DNA from: Lanius collurio
Lineage: Eukaryota > Chordata > Aves > Passeriformes > Laniidae
NCBI GenBank assembly: GCA_020086605.1
Contig: JACBWW010000007.1
Location: 17,919,256 to 17,983,255, forward strand
Length of the DNA: 64,000 bases
Direction: 5' to 3'
Positions 51,880-63,499 of this stretch are shown here, one piece after another (position 1 is the first letter of the stretch; the number at the start of each line of letters is the position of its first letter). The position numbers and the translations under genes are program-made. The notes beneath the pieces were generated by a model. The model had not been told where the DNA came from, made no database searches, and worked only from the letters and a program-made list of their open reading frames with translations.

Positions 51880-52200
51880 TGTAATTGTATGATAAGGCTC
51901 TCACGAGGAATTTATTGGCCAAGTTGCTATTTCTATTCCTTCCTAATCTCGTTTAGCACATTCATTCTCTGCAATCTGTCTCCATAATCTTCTGTGACAG
52001 AATGGCAGCCAATAGAAGCATGCATGTTTGGAGAGAAGAGAAAATATGCAGAGGCGTGATAAACTGATGCTAATTATCCATATTTAGGACACCGAGTGCA
52101 GAAGATCAAGGTTTACAAATAACAAACCAGAGCCAGTGATGATGGCTTCCTAGTGTGGAATATATTGGAGGGGACAAGATAAGGGTTTCACATGCAGAAG
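51880..52200. promoter_or_regulatory. Candidate conserved non-coding element
   Basis: A non-repetitive block dense in short motifs: GAATTTATTGGCCAAG near 51909, CAGCCAATAGAAGC near 52007 (CCAAT box), GCATGCATG near 52019 and GATGCTAATTATCC near 52066. It has no coding frame and no transposon landmark. It looks like an enhancer of the CpG-island domain, but conservation has not been tested. Confidence 0.4.
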
Positions 52201-53500
52201 AGATTTATTGGTCAAAGGGTTCACCTTCCACTTTTCCACTTTTATATAGCAGTAAATTATTTGGGCTAAATTCACCAGAACATTACTCTTTTATTTGGCA
52301 ATGTGCCATGACTTGCTCTTTCTTTGTGTCCTTTCAATGCAAATCCTTGTAGTGTAACATCAGTTGATAAGAAACAAATAATTGAAGTAATAGGTAATTC
52401 CCTTTAAATTGTGCATATAGGACAGTAAGGTAATCATTTAGTGTAGAATGAGACCGGAGTATAGAGGAGATAGCTGAAAGTGAAACAATATCCATCTCGG
52501 CTATTAAATTACATTTATACTGAAGAAAAATAACCTGCAGAAGACTTGTAGGCTGAAGAAGAGACAACACTAGTCTAGTGACTCTTAAGCCGTTTTCCTA
52601 CAGACTTCTCAAATTTATTTAATTTTTAAAGACAGCTTACCACCATTTTCCTGGCTTTCTCTCTCTATTTTTTTTCTAGAAAGCTAACATTTAAATTAGT
52701 GACTCTGCTTTTCCTTTTTTAACAAGTGTTGGCTCTAAGAAATAATAAGGGAATTCAGTTTGGCAGTATCTGTGTAATATGGTTGAGGGTCAGTGGAGTG
52801 ATCTTAGCAGTCTGCAGTAACTGTACTGTAAAGATTCCAAAATGAGAATAATATTTGTTGAGTTTATTTTTATTTACAAGTTCAGAAAGTATTCTGTACA
52901 GTGGCAAAATTCTAAATGTTGGTTCTACTAGCATCTTGTTGTCAGGTGGAGGTAAACTAATCTTTAAGAAATTTGCTCTTAAATTGTGTGTCAACACTCC
53001 TGGTTTCTCGAATGGTATTTTTCCTGTGTTGGTGGTATAACAATACTCTGCAAAATACAGAACCCCACTGTTGGAGCAGAAAATACAAAGGTCCTTCCAT
53101 TAGGAATACTCTTTAAAATATCTCTTCTTTGATATAAGAAAAGACATTTCTTCCATGACTAGTAGTTTAAGAGGAGAAAATTTTCTGACTTTGTTTTACT
53201 GCTGAATGACTGTGGATTTATTTCTCTTCATCTCTGAGGTATTCTTTTAAATATGTTCGTATTTTGTATTTTGTGCAGAAGCAAAAATGCTCCATTACCA
53301 AGCTGAACATTTGCAGGTTTCCTAAAAATATTTCTAAAGTCAGTCAAGATTTTACAAATTCCCTTACGTAGCTGACTTCCTTCAAAATGACATGAAGCGC
53401 GTCTTTAGAGGAGGAAGGTAGGCAAGCAGACAGACTGCAGCTTAGGTCATAGAAGTTGCCATTTGGTCACTAGAGGACAAAAACAAAGGGCCTAGGGAGT
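52201..53500. other. AT-rich interval, nothing recognised
   Basis: AT-rich sequence between the candidate element and the next CpG island. Short open frames only, and no named repeat. Confidence 0.5.
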
Positions 53501-53519
53501 GGAGCAAGGATGAGGAGCA

Positions 53520-54450
53520 CGACAGCCTAGGGAAAAGCCTGGCTCTGGGGCTGCCCGCCGCAGTCGGGGCCCGCCCATGAGGCGTCCCCGGGCTCTCTGG
53601 ACAGGGAGTCCCTGGGGACCGATTCAACCCCCGCTAAAATCCACCAGGGCCAGCCCCACCTGTCCCATTCGGGAAGCGCAGATTGGAGCCCCTCGCAGCC
53701 TGAGTGCCGCCGGTTCCCTGAGCTAAGTCAGGTGAACCTTTGTCCCGTGTCCCCTCTCCAGGGACAAGAGGCGTTTATCTCCTCGGCAACGCCACAGCCC
53801 GGCCCCGGAGCTGTTCCTCGGGGACGTGGGGCTCCCCACTTGCATTCACGCTGCCACTACCCGACCTCCTGCTCTCCCCCCGCCAGTCCCCACACCCCGC
53901 CGCGGGCCGCCTCCTCCCCGGAGGGGCAGAATGCCGCTCCCCAGGCGGAACGCGGGTGGGCCTGGGGGAGCCCCGAACCTGCCCAGCAGAAGCGCCAGGG
54001 CAGCAGCCGGGTGCCCCCCGGGTGGCGGTGCCACGGCGGGGCACAAGGGGCCGCTCACACCGCCTTCTGTAAGAAACTACTTGGCGCTGTCGGGGGATGG
54101 GACAAGAGAGTGTGTGCACACTAAACAGCCGGGTCCTGGGCTTCAGTAAATGACTTTTGGCAACTAGTTCGTCTAATCAGGTCGATTTTCGAAGTAACGG
54201 CCTCTCAAGCCCGGCCCGGTTTGAATCAGCCGCCCCTTTGGCTGGAGGCAGAGCGGCAGGAAGCTCTGCCGCAACTGCCTCCGCCCCTGCTTTCCGTGTC
54301 CGTCGGGAAAAGGCAGAATTCTTCCACCCAAAACTCTAAGAGTTTTGTTAAAATCAGCATTTCACAGTTCCGTTTGTCGTTTCCAGAGAGACTCTGGAAG
54401 CCCGTCTGAGTGCTCTCGCTAAGCGAGGCCGGCGCACCTGCGAAGGGAAT
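53520..54450. promoter_or_regulatory. CpG island (about 0.9 kb)
   Basis: High GC and CpG through 53540-54060 (for example CCGCCGCGGGCC-type segments near 53897) and again at about 54180-54440. Open frames of 60-130 codons exist in most frames on both strands over the same bases, so none is credible as coding without further support. No TATA box or splice signal is decisive. It could be an orphan island or an alternative promoter. Confidence 0.65.
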
Positions 54451-56860
54451 GCCGAAGTTTCCCTTTCAGGTGTTTTGTGGTTGCGCTTACTATATGATAC
54501 TCAATGAGGGAAAGAGCTCCATTCCAAATGTTGCCCAACTCTTCCACAGAATAGAAATGGAGCTTCTGTAATACTTTTTCTGCCTTTTCCTCTTTTTATT
54601 TTATTATTTTTTTTTTAATATTATGTCTTGCACCACAAAAGCGAAACACGATTCTCTGTGAATTTCAACTCTGATTTTCTGCCTCCATACTTCCCCTCAA
54701 TTTTCGCGCCTGTAGCGAGTCCTTTCCCTGCTAGGAAATGGGCATATGATAATAAAACTAGAAGGTACGACGAGACCCCTCGGCTCGACGGTACCCGAAC
54801 CTGGTGTGCAGCCATGTGTATATGGAGAGGGACTTCCATTCTGCACCAAACGTCCGGAAAGTATGATGGGATGTTTCCAAGGACATGACACAATTGCATG
54901 TATTTGTGAAGTAGTTAGTATTCACACACACTGGTTTTTATCACAGATTTTTTTTTTTTAATAAGTCTCCTTGTTAAAGGAGATCACCAAGGATATCCTG
55001 AGGAGCAGAGACCGTGTTTTAAACAACGAACTCTGAGTTTGTCCATTTTCATGGCAATCAGCTTACCTTTCAAATGTATTTTCTTATATTGATCATGTAA
55101 GGCTACCTTAAGACAGATGATAAATACAGACGTCTAAATAGGAACCCTTAACCGTGAAAACATGAACACATAGTTTAGACATTATGAAATATATAAAACA
55201 TGTCTGAGACACACAGACACATTTAGTTTATCTATCTGAGACCACCCATGAATGCATAGCAAGCTCCTACCAAATTGTACAAAACTGGGCTCATTTGGTC
55301 ACACTGGGGTGCCTGTTGCAATAATGCCATTTCGTTGCTTTTTTTATCTTAAATATGTGGATATATGGCACATTCATCATGATCAACTTGTCCTGCTTAT
55401 CTAGTCAGCTTTGGTCTGTGACTCCTAAAACTGAGATGTTGCTATATTTGGGGAAATCAGGCAAAACTTTTCTCTGCAGCTGTTTAGTCAAAACAAAACG
55501 ATTAGGAGACTGTTCCTACATTGTGACCCAAACTTAGCCGGCTAAACGGACGTTTTGGTTGGAGGCGTGGCAAAAACTTCCTCAGCCTTGCTAGAAAGTT
55601 AGAAACTGAGAGGAACATGAATGGAGGAAGTGCTTTTGGAGAGAGAAATGCATGTTCTACTCTCATTACTTCATTCTCGACTGTTCCATAAGACACATAA
55701 GTAATGAAGTGACACGAGAGCACAGAAATTCCCCGTTTGCAAAACGCATTGCATGCCCGTATCCCTCCTCTTCACTCTTACGGCGTGTTCAAAACACCGC
55801 TGAGGAGTATTTTAGGCTAAACTCCACGCTTTCCTTATTCGTACTCTGTCCTGAAACTTGCAGTCTTGAGCTCACCTACAGCCGTGTATTTGAAAGGACA
55901 TTTCCCGCTTAGTTTTCTTTTTTACGGTCCTTCAAGGTAGAAAATGCACGTGTTCACAGTGACTCGATTGCGCATCGGGGAGGAGGGAGATGATGACAAG
56001 CCATGAAGCTTTCGCTTGCCCCATGACTGAAAAGCAGTTTAGGGGAAAGTAAGACTGATAAGGCACGAAGGCACAAATAATTTTAAAAAAAACCCAAATA
56101 AACAAACAAACCTTTAACAAAAGCAAAACCTTTCTCTCTTCTACTACCTACAGGAAAAATAAAAGGCAATACGGAACCTTAATATGATCACTTGATCAAG
56201 GAATTACTCAAGATTTTTCCAAAAGATAAAGATACTCTGTGTGCAAGGAAAGAAGGAAATACGATGATTGAGGTGTACATAACTCGGAAGAACCGAGTAG
56301 ATGGTTTCCTCACCGGGTGGGAATTGTGCTTTCGTGTCGATACTTCGTTTTGAACTCCCGTGCTTGGGGTTTTAGGTCTTTCCTGCTTTCCTGGCCTTGG
56401 GCTACTTGTGTTCGTAGCTCCAAACCTGAACAGCCATTCATTCTTCTAATCTGATTAGGATTGAACTATCCATTCTCCAGTGGTTTTAGCAAGACAATCT
56501 TCCTATTGACTTTTTCCTGCATAGGAGAGATAAAAAAACCCAACAAACCCAAACCCTTCTGAAATCTGTGCGAGACAATTTTTGGGTGGGAAATAAATGT
56601 CTCCCTACTCCCCCTGCACCCCTCCCGCAACATCACCCGGCTCCGTGGATGTATGATGCCTTTGTTCACCACTAGTTCCTAGTTGCTATGGAGTTTTACG
56701 CCTTGGTAAACTATATTTCACCTCCTCCCGGTGAAAGCTATTCTTTTTCTAAATGCACACTTTGCAGACTCCCGTCCTTCCCCCCCGTGTCGGTCGCACT
56801 TCCTCAGCCCACGCCAGTCTGCCCGGGGCTAAAGCGTCGTTTTCCCACTCGGATCTCAGC
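54451..56860. other. Mixed intergenic interval
   Basis: Mostly AT-rich with retained isolated CpGs, for example around 54700-54800 and 55540-55560. A short A/C-rich tract occurs at about 56083-56112 and another at 56531-56552. No exon or named repeat is recognised. Confidence 0.45.
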
Positions 56861-56935
56861 TCACCCTCTAGCACTTGCCCAATTGTTTGACCACCGACAG
56901 ATGCTCTCCTGCTTCTCCTCGGTTTCATTGTCTTT

Positions 56936-56966
56936 TATTATTATTATTATTATTATTTTTTTTTTT
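56936..56966. repeat. (TTA)n then poly(T)
   Basis: About seven TTA/ATT units run directly into a T run. Read on the minus strand it gives the poly-isoleucine of a spurious frame. Confidence 0.9.
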
Positions 56967-57700
56967 CCAAGGTTTCTGAGAGATACTCCCTGTATCTGAG
57001 AGCAGCAGCTAACCGTGGCACACGTCTTCTCCAGATCAATGAGAGGTGTCCGGGCTGAAAGCGTGGACAATGGGATTTTACCGACCATGAAGCATATTAC
57101 CCCCAAACCCGTCCTGACAGGCCGTGCTAAAGCATTTGAATTACTTTCTCGAAATGAGACTTTTCTGAAGGCTCCTCCCTTCAGAGAATTACACCATCTA
57201 AGAAAGATAGGCATGAAACTGCACGGGGGCACCCCAAGGCTTTGTAAATTGGGGGTGGGGTGTGTGTTCTTTGTCACAAGGCACCACTGCTGCCACCCCA
57301 AAGCCAGGGACCAGTGTCCTTTACCTTGGAGGCTGCCCCTCATTCAACACAACCCCGTTAAGGGATGGGGTTTTCACTTTGGTACTTCCAGACTTTTTGA
57401 CGGCACGTACAGCCATGTGGTTCAGTTCAGTCAGCTCCTGCTAACTTCTAGCCTATCCTACAAAGACATCTCCAGGCGTGTCCTGGTTTTAGACATAAAA
57501 ACTGGGAAGGACTTCCAGGTTTCCTGCTAGCATCCTTTACCGTTTTGGTCATGCAGCCACAGGAGTGGGCCACATGTATCAATCACACTGCTGTTACATC
57601 AAAGATCCTCAAGATCCTCCGAAATTTCGTTTGTTAATCTTTACTTTTGTGAAGTTTCCTCCAAGAGTAGAGTGGTTCACTGCATGTAAAAGTCAATGGG
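56967..57700. other. Interval with open frames on both strands
   Basis: A 171-codon plus-strand frame (57015-57530, starting MAHVFSRSMRG) and a 160-codon minus-strand frame (56861-57343) overlap. Neither shows a recognisable domain, signal peptide or repeat, and the minus frame ends in low-complexity isoleucine. There is no evidence that either is translated. Confidence 0.4.
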
Positions 57701-57857
57701 ATTTCGCTTCAGCCTGTAATGAAAGCCTCCCGTTACATCTGTACCTGCACACCAGGTTCCCCAGCTCCTCTGCCAGCTGTCCTGCTCCTCGGGGCTGCCC
57801 TTGTGTTCCAGCTTTTCCTGGTCTTATTAAGCAGAGGCACGGCGGGGCTGGAGCCAG

Positions 57858-57893
57858 CAGGCAGGCAGGCAGGTGGGGAAGCAGGCAGGCAAG
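57858..57893. repeat. (GGCA)n short tandem repeat
   Basis: GCAGGCAGGCAGGCAGG, a short interruption, then GCAGGCAGGCA, inside GC-rich sequence at the left edge of the large island domain. Confidence 0.85.
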
Positions 57894-58199
57894 GCCCTGC
57901 CGGCTCCGCACCCACAATCTGTTATCCTTCCTACCACTCGGGGAGCGGGAGTCGGCTCTCACCTCTCCCCCACGCCCCTCGCTTCAGCCACTCCGCTCAC
58001 ACCAGCCGCCCTTCTCGAGCTCTGCAAGAACATGTCCTGCCACATTTTCTGTTTTGTCTCCTCTGTCTTTTGGCCTTGCCTTTTCAGAAGTGACTTTTCA
58101 GCCCGGCTTGGCTGTCTAACTCCTCTCTGCCTCGGCCGTGTGAAATCACTTGCCCCAGGCATCACTTTCCCCACGGAAAGCAGCATCCATCCCTAACCT

Positions 58200-60000
58200 C
58201 AGCATGAACCGAGGGAGAGTCACTTAGTCTTGACCGGTACCCTCTGGTCCCAGGCTGGCTGTCCCGGGCGCCAGCCCTCTGCGGAGTTGCATGTGTCCCG
58301 TGGTGCTGGGGAGATGGAAGGGCAGCGGGGCGAGACGGCGCCGCCTTTCACCGAGTGGGGCCACGCGTGCCAGCAGGTGCCCGGGGCTTCACTCTGCATT
58401 TTTACAAGGGATGTCCCCCAACCGGGCCAGGCCATTTGGCTTCAGATCCACTTCAGTTCGGACGATATGCACAGAGGTGTTCGGTGCTGGTCGTGGGGTA
58501 GCGCGGAACCACCCAGCATCCTCTCTTATTAGGGCGCTGAGTTTTCTGGAAGAGGAGGAGCCAAATGTCGTGGGGCGGAGGGACCGCTTGCTTCACTCTC
58601 CACCACCTCACCCCACCCGCCACCAAAAAAAAGCAGATAGCTTGTGTCGTCTCGCCGCCCTGTGCAGTGTCTGTGTGCGTGGGGTGTGCACGGCACGGAG
58701 GAGCGGCGGCACCGGCTCCCTGCGGGGCGCGGACCGGCAGCCGAGGAGCCCGCCCGCCACTGCTCGCTCCGCTCCGAGGCTCTTCGGGGGCCATCCCTCC
58801 CCCACCGCCATCCCCCGCCCCCGGTAGCCGCGCAGCAGATGGCCCTCGGTCCGGGAGGGCGCCTGCCCGCCGGCGAACGCATGACTGGAGCCGGGCTTTG
58901 GTGTCGCCCAGCCCGGGAGGGTCCCGTGTGGAGTTCAAGAGCGGCCTTTCTCGGCTGACAGCAATGCTCTTGTTTTTCCCAGATATCTCGGCCCGCCCCC
59001 TCCTCTCACGCCTGGAACTGTCCCTCCTTCCCTTGTCCCCCTACTCGTCCGTGAGGGGCCCGAAGGCTGCTGTCGGGGGACGGGGCGCACCGCAGCATTC
59101 CCCCCACCGCCACCCGCTGCAGTCTTCCGACCTCCCGCTGGGACCTCTCCTCTCACTCCCTCCCGACTGTGGCGTCTCCCTTCTCCCCTCAGTAGGGCCA
59201 GGCCCTCCCCCACCAGATCCCTCTCTGTCCACGGGGGGGTCTGGTCTCGCTGGCTGCCCGGCCGGCCGCCGGCTTGCAGCGGGAGCCGTCGGTTTTCTGC
59301 CGGGTGATTGTAAACGGGTTTGACTGGCCGTTGATCTCGGGGTCAGGACTCTCCTCGCTAATCCCTCGCTCTCCAAACACCACCCCCCGCTCCTTCTCCC
59401 CGCGCTCTCCCTCCCTTTCTCTCACCCCTCTCCCTTCCTTCCACCCCCATTTTCCTCTTGCATCATTCATCTGCAGGCCCTCTGACGGCACCGGGGGCAC
59501 CTCGCTTCCTGGGGCTGCAGCTCGCAGAGACACACTCGCACCCCACGAACAATATCCCCCAGGCCCACTGCTCCACGGCTCCGGGGGGATTGGTTTAGCA
59601 AGGAGGGCCCTTCCTGCAAGATCAGCCCCCTGCACACTGACACGGACACACAGACACACGGGCACGCTGACGCTGTCCGCCCCCACGGGACTGCCCCTTC
59701 CCGGCTCCCCACGTGTTGCTGAGTGTAGGAGGGAAGGGGAGAGCTGGAGATTACTGGGGGGAGCTGACAGAAAAGTGTGCGGGAAGAGGGAGGGAGGGGC
59801 AGAAAAGGGTTCGGGAGAGTAGGTGAGTGCCCGGGAAAGGCGGAGATGTCGTCGGGCGTGGGAGAGCGTCGGCGCCGGGCCCAGGAGAGCATCCTGTCCA
59901 GATAACCCATCAAACCCACAGACACCTGCCAGTTTGCGTCTTTTAGCTCCGTTTTACTCTACAACAACGCTTAGATCAGCCGTTTGGTTCGGTTTTCGGC
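58200..60000. promoter_or_regulatory. Large CpG island (about 1.8 kb)
   Basis: The strongest island in the window. CpG density is highest between about 58640 and 59300, with CGCCCGCC, GCGGCGGC and CCGGCCGGCCGCCGGC-type segments. From about 59340 to 59830 it turns into pyrimidine- and then purine-rich sequence. Frames of up to 252 codons (58565-59323) exist but overlap similar-length frames in every other register and encode only Pro, Arg, Gly, Ala and Ser-rich sequence without domain motifs. It is most likely the regulatory core of a nearby developmental gene or a lncRNA promoter; transcription cannot be shown from the sequence. Confidence 0.7.
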
Positions 60001-60109
60001 GGGGAAGCGTGTCTGTGTGCTGTTTGGTGCTTTTCTCCTTACATAGAATATTTTTTTTCCTTCTGTGGCAGTTTACACATGATGATAAAATGCTGTAACC
60101 GCGTCAGAC

Positions 60110-60750
60110 GTTCAGGTGACCCGGCCTGATGTCGCCTGCATGTGGCGCAGCTGGGAGGGAGGGTCCTCCCCACCCCCCACCCCGCCCTGCCAAGGAGCAT
60201 TTCGCGGAGCTTCTTGTCCCGCTGTGGCCCTACGGGCGCGTTGAGTCTGATTTCTGGAATCGTCCCTTTTCATCTTCATGGACAATTTCGTGTGCCTTCC
60301 TCCCCCGCTCCGTTGCTCCCAGAGGCTCGGAGCCGTCTCCCCCCCGGGGCTTGTGGCGGTGTGACTCCGGTTGAGGGCGCGGGGGAGTGGAACTTGAGGG
60401 AACGGCTTTTCCCCGGGGCCCAACGCCACTCCTACGAGCTCAGTGAGCCACGCATGGTGGAGGGGAAGGAGGGGGGAAACGTTTTTTTAAAAGGGAGAAC
60501 CGCTGGGAAAAGAGCTGTGGAGTTCAGGCCAAGTTTGTGTTTTGGCTCGAAGTTTGGAGCAGATCAAACCTGTTATCTCTCTGCGCCTCCTGTCCTTCTG
60601 GCTCCTCTGCCGCCGTTCCCTTCCTGGGGCACAGGGACTCCTCTGCAGAGGGGAGTCCGCGGGGGTGGGATTTGACCCACGGGGGACTTTGACCCCAAGC
60701 TCCCCACGCTACACGCATCCTCACTGCGCAGAGAACGCACCACTGCCTCG
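60110..60750. promoter_or_regulatory. CpG-rich extension of the island domain
   Basis: GC-rich with moderate CpG density, for example CTACGGGCGCGTTGAG near 60229. It is separated from the main island by about 100 bp of T-rich sequence. Frames of about 80-177 codons overlap on both strands without domain signatures. Confidence 0.5.
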
Positions 60751-60779
60751 CTCCCCTTCGCCTTACTCCCTGGATTTTC

Positions 60780-61010
60780 CTTCCTTTTACTGAAAACGAG
60801 ATGACTTTTTGCTTTAATTCTTCCACATACGTGATTTTAATAGCTCTGTCAATCATGCTATAGGAAGAACATTTCATACAATTTTAGATGTAATGTACTT
60901 AAACCATAAATCGCTTAAACCTATTCTTAGTTTCGCATAATTAATTATTCTCTTATATATAACTCGCACAGCAAAAAGCCCGAAGATGTAATTATGTTAC
61001 TGTATCTAAC
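60780..61010. promoter_or_regulatory. Candidate enhancer with PBX-MEIS decamer
   Basis: An AT-rich block beside the island domain. It holds CTGTCAATCA (60846-60855), the exact reverse complement of the TGATTGACAG site bound by PBX-MEIS/PREP dimers. It also holds CATAATTAATTATTC near 60937, a double homeodomain-type site, and AAACCATAAATCGC near 60901. No coding frame or repeat is present. Function is inferred from motif content and location. Confidence 0.45.
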
Positions 61011-61189
61011 CCCAACTCATCTGCCTAGCAAAGTTGTTTTGTTTAAATACTCAAACGTGAAGTTTAACGCAAATCAAACTGAACTGCCAAACCAGACAAT
61101 AAATCACGACCAGCAAAAAATTATACCCCGATGGTGTCTCAAGGGGCTGGGCTGGGTGGATGGTTTTAGTATTTTATGGAGATAGGGTA

Positions 61190-61384
61190 GGTTTTTTGGG
61201 TTTTGGTTTTGTTTTTTTTTTTATTTTTTTTTTATTTATTATTTTGGTCGTTGTTGATGTTGTTGGTGGAGGTTTTTTTGTTTGTTTGTTTTGGTTTTGT
61301 TTTTGTTTTTTGGGGTTTTGTTGTTTTGTTTTGATTTGGTTTCGGTTTGTTGGGAGTTTTGGGGTTGATTTGGCGGGGGGGGGG
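61190..61384 (+). repeat. G/T-rich tract (about 195 bp)
   Basis: Plus-strand T runs and G blocks with only occasional A or C. The core at 61271-61333 has 63 bases with neither A nor C, and the tract ends in a G10 run (61375-61384). It is the same class as the tracts near 32.1 and 46.9 kb. Confidence 0.88.
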
Positions 61385-61830
61385 ACGACGACGTTCACAG
61401 AGCGAATTGTACTACTTTGAAAGGCGGGCTAAGGACGTTCGAAGCTTATTTGAATATAGCCGAGATTGAGTCTCTTTAATCCCCTCGTGTTGAAAGTGCA
61501 GGTATTCCTATTATTCTAGGCATAATGCCATTGTACCGCTAAATTGTGAGGGTAGGAGGGAAAACTCGTTAAAAGGAGCTCATTTGGAGAAATATAATAT
61601 TTAATTTCTTTTCTTTCCAAGTGCTTCCCCATAGTATTTCTGCTGTTTGGACGCAAATGAACAGATGTTTATTTGCTTTTCTCCCTTGACCGCTCCAATC
61701 CTCCTCTTCCATCAGTCGTGTTTAGAGATACACGATCGTCTCGCTGGGATTTTTCTATTCTGTATTGTCACTAAATGTGATTTTCAATAGCTATGACCCT
61801 TAAAGAAAAAGGCACGTAACAAGGGTGCAT
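61385..61830. promoter_or_regulatory. Candidate conserved non-coding element
   Basis: Non-repetitive, moderately AT-rich sequence with retained CpGs (GACGACGACGTTC near 61384, GATACACGATCGTCTCGC near 61728). It also holds motifs such as AATATAATATTTAATTTC near 61592 and GGACGCAAATGAAC near 61648. No frame of useful length spans it. Its texture resembles the other candidate enhancers here. Confidence 0.35.
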
Positions 61831-62680
61831 CAGACGTGTATGTGTCTACATGCGCACAAGTGCACACACACACTTCTTCTTCGGCCGTGATGCTACCTCT
61901 GGTGTGTACAGATATTTACTAGTACGTATGCATATGAAGGATAACACGTTTCAAGAAACAGTTCAACAGGTATACAGCTTAGTCTGCATGCCTAAAGGTA
62001 CAGCTATCAATATTTTAAATTTAATCTAGGACTGTGTTAGAGTGGAGGCGACCAACGCCACAGAAGGCTTCTCACAGGTTCCTGCTTTCTGTATGCTCTT
62101 TTTGGTAGCTGAGCACTTCTAAAAGTCACCTGCTGACTGTCTGAACCCGCACACTCCTCACACTCCTCACTTTAAGGCTCAAATAGTGCTGGGAAAAAAA
62201 AAAAGAGAGAGAAAAAAAAAGGTATGGGGGATATTTTGGGTTGAAATCAACAGACAACTCCCATGAAATTTTGCGTTCAGTATAAGTGATGTGTACAAAA
62301 TTATCGACATGAGTCTGAAGAGTTATGTATGTCAATTGACATGTCAGCATTATAGAAGTGTAATCTGTAACAGGGACCAAAACCGCTCCTCATTAGCTAA
62401 CTAAAACTTCCCCACTACTGGATGGATGCAGTACTTATTCACCAGTGCTAAAAGATGAACAGTCCCACAGCTTGCTGCGATTGACATTTAAGTCCTGGAA
62501 GTTAATTCTTTTCCCTGCTGTTTAAGCAGTTATCACTACTTTAAAAATTCATTTGCTACAATAGTTTACAGCAAACTTTTAATTCTAACGTATATAAAAG
62601 TATCTCTCAACAGCTAGAAAAAAATTAAATTAAATTTCAAAGCATTAAACAACATTCTGCAAGGAAATGACACGCATCAC
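61831..62680. other. AT-rich interval, nothing firm
   Basis: Contains a (CA)n run near 61861, a purine run at about 62191-62220 and a tandem CACTCCTCACACTCCTCAC near 62150. No gene or named repeat is recognised. Confidence 0.5.
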
Positions 62681-62689
62681 TTTGTTGGA

Positions 62690-63030
62690 CAGCTTTCGCA
62701 CCAGTGGCTGAAAATAGGGGGCGGGGGTTGGGGAAGGGGGAGAAACGTGTGACCTCGCCGCTCTCCTTTAGCCCCCCGGAATGCTCCGGAGGGATGGAAC
62801 TGCTTTTCGAGTATGAGGTTTAGAGGTCGCTTTTCTTTTCGGGACGCGCAAAACGAAGCGCTTTCTCTTTTCATGGTGTTAATTAGAGGGGAAGTGGACG
62901 GTGTCTTCTCGTTTCCCGGGAAGGTGGATGTCCCCCGGGCCGCCGGGAACTCCCGGCCAAAAAGGGGCCCGAGGCGAGCAGAGGCAGGCAGCACCCGATC
63001 CCTCCCCGAAGGGGAAAAGTTAAGGCCCCG
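62690..63030. promoter_or_regulatory. CpG island (about 340 bp)
   Basis: CpG-dense with GACGCGCAAAACGAAGCGC near 62843 and CCCCCGGGCCGCCGGG near 62932. A 130-codon minus-strand and a 91-codon plus-strand frame overlap here without recognisable motifs. It is the last island before the right edge. Confidence 0.6.
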
Positions 63031-63368
63031 GCAAGGTCCGGACCACCAGCTCAGCCATAAAATCCACATAATGAACGTTCACGGCTAGAAAAGTAACTCA
63101 GTAAACTGTCTTCCCTTGCAGTAGGGAACGAATATTAAAATTAAATCTACCTTCATCCCTTCTGATTTGCACAGGTTAGGGATCATCGACATTTACTGCA
63201 GAATGCACTTCATTCTCTGTTGCCGCTGCTGTTTAAATCTTCCTCCCCAAAATCTAGGTTTCCCTGCTGTGTTTCCAGGCTTACCATGGCAAACACTACT
63301 ATGGTCTGCAGTTAGCTTTTTTTTTTTTTTCCCCTAACAGGTGACTTTTTCAGCTTTGAAATTTATTT

Positions 63369-63480
63369 AACAAAAAACAAACAAGCAAACAAACAAAAAA
63401 CCAAAAACAAAACACCCCCAAACCCCCCAAAACCCCAAACCAAACCAATAACAACAAAAAACCCTCCCAAAACAAAACAA
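63369..63480 (-). repeat. A/C-only tract (G/T on minus strand)
   Basis: About 112 plus-strand bases are A or C with only isolated exceptions (a G near 63385 and a T near 63449). On the minus strand it is the same G/T class as the other tracts, but inverted. It adjoins a minus-strand AATAAA (plus TTTATT at 63362-63367). Confidence 0.88.
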
Positions 63481-63499
63481 ATAAAAACAAACAAAAACG

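Noticed and set aside
58453..59686. Multiple open frames of 90-252 codons in the largest CpG island on both strands
   Set aside because: They overlap in every register, are dominated by Pro, Arg, Gly, Ala and Ser, and show no domain motif. High GC lowers stop frequency, so this is expected by chance.
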